This document shows, piece after piece, positions 25,415 through 33,783 of a stretch of DNA of 64,000 bases. Each line of letters begins with the position of its first letter. Position 1 is the first letter of the stretch. The stretch covers positions 62,001 through 126,000 of the forward strand of contig CAVOJU010000005.1 of assembly GCA_963696315.1 (NCBI GenBank), written 5' to 3'. The DNA is from CAWKEY01 sp963696315. GTDB lineage: Bacteria > Pseudomonadota > Gammaproteobacteria > Methylococcales > Methylomonadaceae. A model generated the notes under the pieces. That model was not told the origin of the DNA. It made no database searches and saw only the letters and a program-made list of their open reading frames with translations. Position numbers and translations under genes: made by a program.

Positions 25415-25801
25415 TCAGTTAGGGCGTTCTTGTTTGTAAAAGCCCATGAAGGCTTCCATGAACAATTTGAAGGTGTGCAAGGTTTCAGGGTTAATAACTT
25501 GCTGCAAACCGTTATTAAGTAGCCTGACAAAATTATCATCTACCAGTTTTCGACCTTTTGCATAGGCAGCTTTAGCGTTGAGCATGCGTATAAATGGCAG
25601 GTATTCGTCGAATTTTTCAGGATGCATTAGCACTTTGTTATCCCACAGAACAATTTCGTCATAAAACTTTCTTAATTGGGTGGGTTTGTTATCCGTTTTT
25701 CTGGGATCATCGCCTGCGATACGTTGAGCGACTTGTTGGGCAACGGTGTTAAATAATTCCGGGTCAAGTTTGTCTCCGGTTTTGCTGAGTTTGATGTTCA
25801 T
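25415..25801 (-). CDS. csm2: Csm2 (type III-A small subunit)
   Basis: 128 residues from MNIKLSKTGDKLDPELF. It matches Csm2 by size, position between cas10 and csm3, and the helical pattern TQLRKFYDEIVLWDNKV followed by LPFIRMLNAKAAYAKGRK and FKLFMEAFMGFYK. Csm2 forms the inner filament of the Csm complex. The upstream in-frame extension is REP-derived and was not used. Confidence 0.88.
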   Translation of the reverse strand: MNIKLSKTGDKLDPELFNTVAQQVAQRIAGDDPRKTDNKPTQLRKFYDEIVLWDNKVLMHPEKFDEYLPFIRMLNAKAAYAKGRKLVDDNFVRLLNNGLQQVINPETLHTFKLFMEAFMGFYKQERPN

Positions 25802-25833
25802 GTTGTTTTTCCTGTTGTTAGTAGTTGTTTTAA

Positions 25834-25913
25834 ATCGCGACGAAGCGCGTCCACAAATGTTGCTCCCACAATTGGGCTCGCTGATGTGGGAGGACGCCCA
25901 CGTCGCGACTAGC
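25834..25913. repeat. REP palindrome pair 8, providing the cas10 stop codon
   Basis: A degenerate left copy (TCGCGACGAAGCGCGTCCAC) and a right copy GGGAGGACGCCCACGTCGCG. The CTAG at its right edge supplies the TAG that ends cas10 (HLYQQR then stop). Confidence 0.8.
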
Positions 25914-28696
25914 GTTGCTGGTACAAATGGCAAAACAGCGCCACACGGTAATTCCCACCATGCCGGATAATACCGGCATCGGCAATTTCTTCGGCGAGTT
26001 CTGCTTGCCGCCGTTTACGTTGTTCTTTGTCGAGTTGCTTGTTGCGCTCCAGCATGCGCACGGTGCGATAGGCAAAATAGCTGTGCCAGATGGCGTTTTC
26101 GGGTTTTTCATTGACCTTTTCCGCCATGTCGATCAGGTTGAGCAGGCCATAGACGTAACCGGTGCTTAGGCTGTTGTCCTGGCTCAGTTCCTGTAAGCGG
26201 GTGAGCCGGTTGCTAGTGAGTTGGCTAAATTCTTCCCAGAACATTTGCTGGTTAAAGCAGCTTACGGCGTTTTTGGGCAAGCGAGTTAGTCGCGACGTGG
26301 GCGTCGCTCCTACCGGCTTCGCCGTTGCTTGTGGGTTATGGGCTTTGGCCTGTTCTAGCGCGGTTTCCGCCATCTCGCCCAATTGATTGATCGGCAAACC
26401 GGGCTTGGTGGTGCTGATACCTGCGGAAAAGTGTACTTCAGGATTCCCGGCTACATAATCTTGAAAAGCTTGCCGCATTTTGTCGGCCAGTTTGATTTGC
26501 GAGAGCCACGGGCCGATCAAGAAGAAATCATCGCCTCCAGCAAACACGGTGTAGGTGTTGGGATATTCGGTTTTACACAGCCAAGGCAGATAAACGGTAA
26601 AAAAAGCGTTGATTTGCCGGGATAACGCAGCGGTTTTGCTGAAGCTGACATCGTTGCCCAAACCGGATTGAAAGATCATGCCGAGATTGTCAACATCGCC
26701 TTTCAAGGTGGACAGGGCGCTGATGCCTAGCCATTGATGATTTTCCTGCAAGCTTTGGTCTTCACAGGCAATATGATTGAGGGTCTTCGCTTCGCCTATG
26801 TCCAGCTTATCTTCACCAGAATATTTACCTAATGCGGCTTCGGCCTGGGCTTTGTTATCAAATTTTGGCACATAAGCGTTGATAGTTCGTCGGGCATAAC
26901 CGTTCCATAGCGCTTTGTCAGCCGATTTGGGCAAAGAAAAGTCCCAGGCTCTGAGCAAATTGCCGTTTTTGGCATCCGCACCGAATTTGCCTTGTTCTAT
27001 CTTCCGATTTTCGGCAAAGCTAATGTGGTAACCAAAAATTGGATTTTTAAAGCGGTATCCATGCCCAGCGATTGACGGGTGATCAGGATGCGTTCCCGTT
27101 CTGAGTTTGCCAACCAGGTGCCGGTGTTATTTGGTCAAGGGCAAGTTTGCTCATGTCGATGCCATCCTTATCGGTCAACTTTGCTGGGGAGCGTCCGTCG
27201 ATTTTGCAAACCCCTTTTTCATTATCAAAGCTATCAAGAAACTCGTTCGAAAACAATCGGTGCTGCTGAATTTCCGCACAGGTTTAAGCGTTGGTTTTTA
27301 ATAATCTCCAATTGTTCAAATAGTTTCTTGATGAGCTTTTGGTAGGGGCTGGCTGTTTTTAGTCGCGACGAGGGCGTCGCTCCCACGGCGGGATCAATAT
27401 CGGTGGGAGCGACGCCCTCGTCGCGATTACCATGGTGGCGGCGAAAATCATTGCAGGACGCTTCTGTCCAGGCCAAGCCCACTCCGGCTTGTCCCCAGCT
27501 GTGCTGCAAAAACCAGCTATTCAGTTCCTGTTGCACCTGTTGCAACTTTTTGAGGGTTGCGGGGGTATTGGGCGCAACAATCATGAATTTGCCAGCAGCA
27601 TTGATGACCTGGCTGGTAGATGGCAAATCCAGGGCATCCAGCACTTTTAATGCCGCACATTCGCTGAGCAGCGACACATAAAACGAGCGACCGCGCAGTA
27701 ATTTGGCCGCGCGTTTGTTGGTGTCGCCGCCGCTGGCAAAGATGAAATCCTGAATGCCGAAAAAGTCGCCTTGGATCAGCAAGAACTTTTTATCTTCCCA
27801 GCTTTGTTGCTGGGCTTTTAGTTCTTTGGCGGTAGCTTCGCCAGTTTCGCCGCGTTCATGGTGATAACGCCATAATGCCGTTGCCAAGGCCGCCGCAACT
27901 CGGGAATGGTCGTACAGCGATACATCCGGGCGGATATTAAATGCAGTGGCTGACGGTATCGCCTGGGTATAAACGCCCCACACCGTTTCAAAATGATCCA
28001 GCCATAACGACCAGTTGTTGCGGTGTGATTTTGGCATAAGCTTTAAAGCATCGGTAAAGCCTTGCCATAACTCGTTGTATTCTTTTTGCGCGGCTTTATC
28101 GTCTTTGCCTTCGCATTGATTGGCTTTGACGGGAAAGATGCTGGTTGGGGATAAGGGTTTGAGCGGATAACGGTAAGCGTATTGTTTGCTTTTCTTTCGC
28201 TATCCAGACGGATTTGTTCAAATAATGGCAACTGCCGGGCAGTGTAATGGTTTTTGCCTGTGGAGGTGCCTTCGTCTGCCTCGTTGTATTTCTCAAATTC
28301 TTCCCGATCAAAACCCGATGCCACCCGATCCGCAGTGGCGATAATCCATTGCAGAAAGGTTTCCGGTTTGTGATGCTTGGCAGCGGCATTGATAAACGAA
28401 TCATCGGCCTCTTGGGTTTTCCACGAGCCGAAGGGGGTAAAATCCGCGCCTTTCAATTCGGGCATGGTGTCTTCAATCAGGTCCATCGCCAAGCCGGTAT
28501 AGGCGGCATGCACATGGCTAAACCAGCCTTTGTCATCTGTGTATTTTTTACGATGCGGGCAATAAAGCTGTTTGTTGGCATCCAAGGTTTCCTGAGTAAC
28601 CGGGATTTTTGCCCGTTCAGCGAACTTGCCCAGATCATGTAGAAATGCCGCTAACGCGATGCGACTGGATTGTTCGAGCAATGGCTTGTTGGTCAT
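25909..28696 (-). CDS. cas10: Cas10/Csm1, large subunit, with REP inserts and frameshifts
   Basis: Three large pieces. Residues 1-160 hold the HD nuclease domain (AAFLHDLGKFAER, H20-D21). The middle (27234-28200) has the Palm1-like segment FLLIQGDFFGIQDFIF. The C-terminal piece holds Palm2 with GGDD in TVFAGGDDFFLIG at about 26535, the active site for cyclic oligoadenylate synthesis, followed by the helical domain. Shifts are needed near 28195, near 27240, near 27130 and near 27055; NPIFGYHISFAENRK is recovered after them. Two REP sequences (27361-27428 and 26288-26316) are translated in frame. Active-site motifs are intact, so I expect a working enzyme if the shifts are errors. The ATG overlaps the preceding CARF gene by 4 bases. 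Confidence 0.85.
26288..26316. repeat. REP element 9, in frame inside cas10
   Basis: A single GTCGCGACGTGGGCGTCGCT copy on the plus strand, read on the minus strand as VGATPTSRL between LEQAKAHNP and KNAVSCFNQQ, which are conserved Cas10 segments on either side of a surface loop. Confidence 0.88.
27361..27428. repeat. REP palindrome pair 10, in frame inside cas10
   Basis: GTCGCGACGAGGGCGTCGCT and the inverted GTGGGAGCGACGCCCTCGTC. Read in frame on the minus strand as RDEGVAPTDIDPAVGATPSS, placed between the ASCNDFRRHH and SPYQKLIKKLFEQL parts of Cas10. Confidence 0.88.
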
Positions 28697-29804
28697 CCTT
28701 TATTCTCCTGTTGATATTGAATCTGATCGGCATCCAGCATTATCCGATAGCGGGTGTTCGGGCGTTTGCCCACCGGACTGATCAAATAAGCCGAAGCGGC
28801 ATGTGACAATGTTTGTTGCAGTGTTTTGTTAATGCGTGATTTGCGCTGTTCAAAAAAGGTTTTGCTCATGCCGTGTTGCAGGGTCTGGTGGGTGCGGTCG
28901 GCGCCGCCCATTTCGCCATTGATCAAGCGGTATTCTTGCAGGTATTGTTCGGCATAACCGTATTCCGGTGCGCCATCGTTGGGGCAGGTGGGCGATGCTT
29001 GTCCAGCCAGCTGGCGTTTCAGCAGCCAGCTGTAAAATGCCAGATCGGCAGGAATAAGCTTGATGACGGTATCCTGGGCTTCGATGCTGCGCTGCTTGAG
29101 ATCAAGGCTTAAATGGACAGGGCCCAGGGCTTGCTGGGCTTTGGCGACCGATTGGCTGAAGCTGCTTTTGCCTTGCAGCAAGGTGTTATCCAGACCGTGA
29201 CGCAGGCGCACAAAGGCGATCTCGGCCAGCATGACTTCGGCATTTTGCGTGTCCAGGGGTTTGCGGGTCGGATCGTTGCCGTAGATGACGTGCGAATAGG
29301 GCGTCGGATAGTAAAACTGCGGATGCGATTCGTAGTCGGCGGAGACCAGCACATGGCTGAGGCGGTCTTGCGCACGGCCATACAGCGACAGGGCGTAACC
29401 GGCATAAAAGCCCATGGTTTTGCGGCCACCGGCGATGGAGACATGCAGCGAAGTATCCGGGATCGGCGGTCAGGGTTCTGATCCATTCGGTAATGCCATC
29501 GGCCATGGCCTGATTATCGGCTTGCGTGCGGATGTCGGCTAAAGGCTCGCCATTGGCGTGCTGCAGGATATGGATATGGCGTTCGGAAAAATCAGGCGGG
29601 TGGCAGTTGGTAGTCATGGTAAAACCGCGCCAGCCAGCCGTCGTTGATCAGGGTTAGCCGGGCACGCTGATAGCCTTCGGCAGTGGTAAGGATGTGAATT
29701 TGCTCAGGCAAAGTCTGGCCTTGCTGATGCAGTGCATACAGGGTCTCGGTAACCACTTGCGGGGTGAGGCCGGTGACGGCGAGTAGAATTGATTTTGTAT
29801 CCAT
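28693..29804 (-). CDS. NE0113-family CARF protein (TIGR02584-like), two apparent frameshifts
   Basis: The start MDTKSILLAVTGLTPQVVTE with TLYALHQQGQ is the signature of the Cas_NE0113 (TIGR02584) family. After one extra C near 29622 it continues PDFSERHIHILQHANGEPLA, and after another extra C near 29460 it reads DTSLHVSIAGGRKTMGFYAG, the CARF-like GGRK loop, then YALSLYGRAQDRLSHVLV. Family members occur in type III loci such as those of Nitrosomonas and Vibrio vulnificus and are thought to sense or cleave cyclic oligoadenylates (some databases call them ring nuclease/Csm6-like). About 370 residues when joined. Overlaps cas10 by 4 bases. Confidence 0.78.
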
Positions 29805-29833
29805 CGTGATCGTGCCGGTTATTCAGTGCAGTG

Positions 29834-29897
29834 GGGTGGGAGCGACGCCTACGTCGCGACTTGAGCTGTCAGTCGCGACGTAGGCGTCGCTCCCACG
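29834..29897. repeat. REP palindrome pair 11
   Basis: GTGGGAGCGACGCCTACGTC and the inverted GTCGCGACGTAGGCGTCGCT around an 11-base loop, between cas6 and the NE0113-family gene. The two arms are almost perfect complements, making the cleanest copy in the window. Confidence 0.9.
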
Positions 29898-29928
29898 ACT
29901 TTGTAAGTTTCGGCTCTTTTGAATAATT

Positions 29929-30892
29929 TCAGGCATTTGGCAAGCTTGCCGGCTTGATCGAATAGGCGCCCATGCCCATGCTGGTGCCTTTGCCGACATG
30001 AGTCCATTGCCCCAGCCAGAGATACGGCCAGAATTCCTCCAGACCTTGCATGTTCAGCTCTACGCTGCCGATCAGGCCGCCCATGTTCATTTCGGTTTGT
30101 TGCCGCGATGAATAGCGGGTCCAGTCGTACCATTTGAGTTGTTGCGAGGCGAATTGCACGGTTCTGGCCTGGGCGGTCAGGGCGGCGAAATCGGTTTCCA
30201 ATGGGGTGTCCGTATGGAAGTAGCTGATCATGGAGATGCGTCTGAGCAGCGTGCCGAAAAATGCGCCAAAGTTGAATTGCCGGCTGGCGAGATTTCTATT
30301 GTCCTGTTTGATACGCAGCGGGGTGTGAAAAGTAATCTTAATGTGTTTGGGCATGGCGGGAATCGCTGGCAATACAGCGGGCAGGGAGGGTTTGAGTTCG
30401 CCATTTTTGTAGATGGTTTCGGCGGTTCCCCGGTCATCGATGCTGGCGATTGTTTGCAGACCAAAAACCTGTTGATGACCGCCAATACCGGCGCGACCGG
30501 CTGTGTGCAGGGCATGCACCATATAGGGAAGATAGCGCTGGCCATGACCAAACAAAATCACATCCAGCGGGTATAACGAGTCTGCGCTGGCGGCCGTCAC
30601 AGGAAATTGCAAGACAAACGGATGCGGCGCCGCCGTGTATTTACGCATTTTTTCGGCATTGGCTGGCGGAGGCGTCTCAAACACGACGCTGTAGGCGCAG
30701 GCATTTTTCAGCAGGCACTGGTTACAGGGCGTGTTGCGCACGACGCAGACGGTCTTTTTTAGCGCATGCCCGAAGGCGCCACGCCAGGCCGAGCCCGGAT
30801 ATTGTGGCAATGTGACGGGACCCTCAACCTCAAAATAAAAACGATAGGTATTGATGGGGATAATGGATTCAAGAATTGACATGTTATCTGTA
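29929..30892 (-). CDS. cas6: Cas6 pre-crRNA endoribonuclease
   Basis: 320 residues from the Met of MSILESIIPINTYRFYFEVE; this start is preceded by AAGGAGG about 10 bases upstream. It is a Cas6 of the PF10040 type: PGSAWRGAFGHALKKTVCVV, the cysteine group NTPCNQCLLKNACAYSVVFE, and the C-terminal glycine-rich GQWTHVGKGTSMGMGAYSI loop. It cuts the array transcript within the repeat to leave the 8-nt handle. First gene of the csm operon; the promoter should be in 30893-31290. Confidence 0.88.
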
Positions 30893-31294
30893 CCTCCTTG
30901 TAGTAGGTTAGCGACTTTGGCAGGGAAACGGATTGTTGACAAGCTTTTGATCATGAGTGCACAGCATAGCGTATAAACGTGGGGTTTGCCGGTCAGGAAA
31001 CATCCACAGACCATCGCCTGCCAGTTCGTTTTGTTCAAAGTTTGCGCATACAATAGGCTTTGGGGTTTAAGTCAAAGGCCTAGAGTCCCTGATGCGTGCA
31101 GGCAAAAGTTCGAAACTTGCCTTTTTGAAAAGTGGCAACAGCCGTTTTGCGAAAGGCAGGAATTAACAGCAACACGTTCTCGCTTGGCTGCCGTTTGATA
31201 GCTTTCGTCCAGTCGATGTCGGCGTTGCATGATAACTCGACATGTTTAGGTCTTTCCGGCAAGCTGAGTGCTTTTACAAAAAGGAAATTTTCCT
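30893..31294. other. Divergent intergenic region between cas6 and the sensor kinase
   Basis: About 400 bases that must hold the promoters of the csm operon (minus) and the two-component genes (plus). The cas6 ribosome site AAGGAGG is at its left edge and AAGGAAA precedes the kinase at its right edge. No gene, repeat or clear operator was recognised. Confidence 0.5.
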
Positions 31295-32671
31295 ATGATC
31301 AAATTCGCAATCAAGGAAGACAATGATGCCTTTAGCCAACGCCCAAACAACATGAGCCTACGTTACCAGATCAACATCAGGATCCTGTTTTTTTCCATCT
31401 GTATATTGATACTCGGCGGTTCGATAGCCATTTGGCAGGCGCGTAATGCCGTTAGCAAGGAAGTGGACTCTTCCATTAACATGGCGTTACAGCTGATAAC
31501 ACTCGGTTTCGCCCAAGCACCCTCTACAGTCATGAATGAATCCGACTGGCTGTATCGACTGGGCGCTTTGAAAGAAACCCGGCATTTGAATATTCAGCTG
31601 AAACAACCTTCAGGGCAAGTGCTTGACATCACTCAGAAAAATCAGCAGATGGGGCCGCAGGAGTCTCCGCCGCGATGGTTCATCAATCTGGTGGTCAGCG
31701 AGTATCCTGAAGCGGAGCATCAAATAACCACTTTTGACGGTAAAGCCATGACATTGATTATCCAGGCCAACCCTCTGGATGAAATCACTGAAGTCTGGCA
31801 GGAAACCATCGCTTTTTTTGTTTCGATCTGTCTGCTCGCGCTGCTGACCTTTCTGGCCGTCCATCTGGTTTTTAACAAAACGCTTAAAGCCATCAACACC
31901 ATCGTCGACAACCTCAAACTTATCGAAACCGGCCAGTACCGGCAAAAATTGCCGGCCTTTTCAACGCTGGAATATGACAGCATTGCCAAAGCCATTAATC
32001 ATATGACCGATGTTCTCGATGCGACCCAACAGGAAAACCGGGCGTTGACGCAACATTCGCTGCACATACAGGAAGAAGAGCGGCAACGGCTGTCTCAGGA
32101 ATTGCATGACGAACTCGGCCAATCGTTGACTGCCATCAAGGTGATGGCGGTCACTGCGGCCCACGAAAAAGCCGATGTCAAGAAAATCACCGGATCGATG
32201 GTCGGCATTTGCGATCATTTGATGGGTATTGTGCGTTCCATGATGCATCAGCTGCACCCCTTGATACTGACCGAACTCGGCTTAAAAGCCGCGCTGGAAG
32301 ATATGGTGCATCACTGGTCGGAACGTAATCCCCGGATGACCCTGAACATTCTATGTTCAGATGCGGCCGATACGCTGGATCCGAAAATCAGCATTCAGAT
32401 ATTCAGAGTGATTCAGGAATGTCTGACCAACATTCTCCGCCACGCCCAGGCCCGGCACGTCAATATCGTATTGACTACCGTTGATGCCTCTCCCGGCCTG
32501 TTACTGTTGAAAGTCTATGATGATGGCGTCGGCTGCAATATTAACAGTGTGTGTTCCGGATTCGGCTTGCGAGGCATGCAGGAGCGCATCAAATCGCTGG
32601 GCGGCGAACTGAGCATCCACTCGCAGCCGGGGCAGGGCATGCTGTTAAGCGCAGAAATACCGGTGCAATGA
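31295..32671 (+). CDS. NarX/LiaS-type sensor histidine kinase
   Basis: A 458-residue membrane kinase from MIKFAIKEDND, chosen because AAGGAAA stands 8 bases upstream. A first membrane segment (IRILFFSICILILGGSIAIW), a periplasmic loop of about 125 residues, and a second segment (IAFFVSICLLALLTFLAVHL) are followed by a HAMP linker. The HisKA_3 dimerisation domain has the phospho-acceptor in RLSQELHDELGQSLTAIKV. The HATPase end shows ECLTNILRHAQARH and GFGLRGMQERIKSLGG. Overlaps the response regulator by 4 bases. Signal unknown. Confidence 0.88.
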   Translation: MIKFAIKEDNDAFSQRPNNMSLRYQINIRILFFSICILILGGSIAIWQARNAVSKEVDSSINMALQLITLGFAQAPSTVMNESDWLYRLGALKETRHLNIQLKQPSGQVLDITQKNQQMGPQESPPRWFINLVVSEYPEAEHQITTFDGKAMTLIIQANPLDEITEVWQETIAFFVSICLLALLTFLAVHLVFNKTLKAINTIVDNLKLIETGQYRQKLPAFSTLEYDSIAKAINHMTDVLDATQQENRALTQHSLHIQEEERQRLSQELHDELGQSLTAIKVMAVTAAHEKADVKKITGSMVGICDHLMGIVRSMMHQLHPLILTELGLKAALEDMVHHWSERNPRMTLNILCSDAADTLDPKISIQIFRVIQECLTNILRHAQARHVNIVLTTVDASPGLLLLKVYDDGVGCNINSVCSGFGLRGMQERIKSLGGELSIHSQPGQGMLLSAEIPVQ

Positions 32672-33312
32672 ACACTAAAATCAAGGTGATTCTGGTCGAT
32701 GATCATGCCGTGGTGCGGGCCGGGTTCCGGATGCTGCTGGCTGCCAGTGAATCTATCGAAGTGATTGCCGAAGCCGAACGCGGAGAACAGGCCATTCAAT
32801 TGGCGCAGGAACACTCAGCCGATGTGATCGTGATGGATTTGTCCATGCCCGGCCTGGGCGGACTGGAAACCATACGCAGGATTTGTCAGCGCGATGAACA
32901 GGCCAAAATATTGGTGTTCAGCGTTCATGACGAAATGGTTTATATCGATCGCGCCATGGCCGCAGGCGCCAGCGGTTACATCAGTAAAAACAGCGCGCCG
33001 GCGATGCTGCCTGAAGCGATTGAAAAGGTCGCGCGGGGGGAGCTGTTTATTGAAGCAGGTCTGGTCAAAGAGCGCCCCGGTCAAGCGGAGGCAATCGATT
33101 ACCAGGCGATTATTAACGCCTTCACGGCAAGGGAATTCGATGTTTTTTGCCTGCTCGCCAAAGGTCTGACGGTGCATAAAGTTGCCGATGAACTGTGTCT
33201 CGGCTACAAAACCGCTGCCAATTACGGTACCCAGATCAGAGCCAAACTGAATGTCTCGACGCTGGCCGAACTGGCGCATATAGCTGTTATGTTGGGATTG
33301 TTGCAGAAGTGA
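32668..33312 (+). CDS. NarL/FixJ-family response regulator
   Basis: 214 residues from MNTKIKVILVDDHAVVRAGF; the ATG overlaps the kinase stop in ATGA. Receiver domain with phospho-acceptor D57 (VIVMDLSMPG) and the conserved Lys in GYISKNSAP. The C-terminal LuxR-type HTH (FTAREFDVFCLLAKGLTVHK) is followed by the recognition-helix area YKTAANYGTQIRAKL. It pairs with the upstream kinase. Target genes cannot be read from the sequence; narK at the end of the window is a conceivable but unsupported one. Confidence 0.9.
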   Translation: MNTKIKVILVDDHAVVRAGFRMLLAASESIEVIAEAERGEQAIQLAQEHSADVIVMDLSMPGLGGLETIRRICQRDEQAKILVFSVHDEMVYIDRAMAAGASGYISKNSAPAMLPEAIEKVARGELFIEAGLVKERPGQAEAIDYQAIINAFTAREFDVFCLLAKGLTVHKVADELCLGYKTAANYGTQIRAKLNVSTLAELAHIAVMLGLLQK

Positions 33313-33493
33313 TTCAGCCGCCGCCGGACAGTCCGTCCAGCTTCGCTTGCTCGATGCTGTAGGCAATTAAGCCAGAGCTTTTAACCCATGCAAGGGTTCT
33401 GCGCGGCTCTCGGTTGTCTATAGGAAATACAATGAAAACCCCGTTTCGACTTGGGCGAATTGAGTTTAACTTTTTGAATTACTTAGGAAACGA

Positions 33494-33580
33494 TGGTGCC
33501 GAGGAAAGGACTTGAACCTTCACTGGGTTGCCCCAACTAGCACCTGAAGCTAGCGTGTCTACCAATTTCACCACCTCGGC
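33494..33580 (-). tRNA. tRNA-Leu (CAG)
   Basis: On the minus strand an 87-base cloverleaf: acceptor GCCGAGG pairs with CCTCGGC, the D-arm contains AATTGGTAGAC, the anticodon loop is TTCAGGT with anticodon CAG between GCTAG-type stems, a long variable arm (GGGGCAACCC) marks a class II tRNA, the T-arm has GGTTCAAGTCC, and an encoded CCA ends it. Long variable arm plus CAG gives leucine. Confidence 0.96.
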
Positions 33581-33783
33581 GTGAGGATTGCTGTAACAGC
33601 GGAGTGAGGGCGCATTATACCGGCTGGCTATGGCTTGTCAACTACCTGCAGTGTTAAATTTTTTGAAGAAAATCTTCCATGAAAGGCATAAACTTTTTCT
33701 GTTTCAGTCCTCTAATAACGGCTAAGTGATGTATCATATATATACAAAGCCTTTCTTTCATCATCTTGAAGTACATTATTTAA
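33581..33783. other. Upstream region of tRNA-Leu and rnr
   Basis: About 200 AT-rich bases between the divergent tRNA-Leu and rnr genes, which should hold both promoters. A small hairpin (GAAGAAAATCTTC) is visible near 33664-33676. No gene was seen. Confidence 0.45.

Noticed and set aside
30986..31198. 70-codon plus-strand frame upstream of the kinase
   Set aside because: Composition and lack of any family pattern suggest a chance frame in the divergent promoter region.
31295..33312. Two-component pair as a regulator of narK
   Set aside because: The family is NarX/NarL-like, but the genes are 29 kb apart and I found no convincing NarL site before narK.
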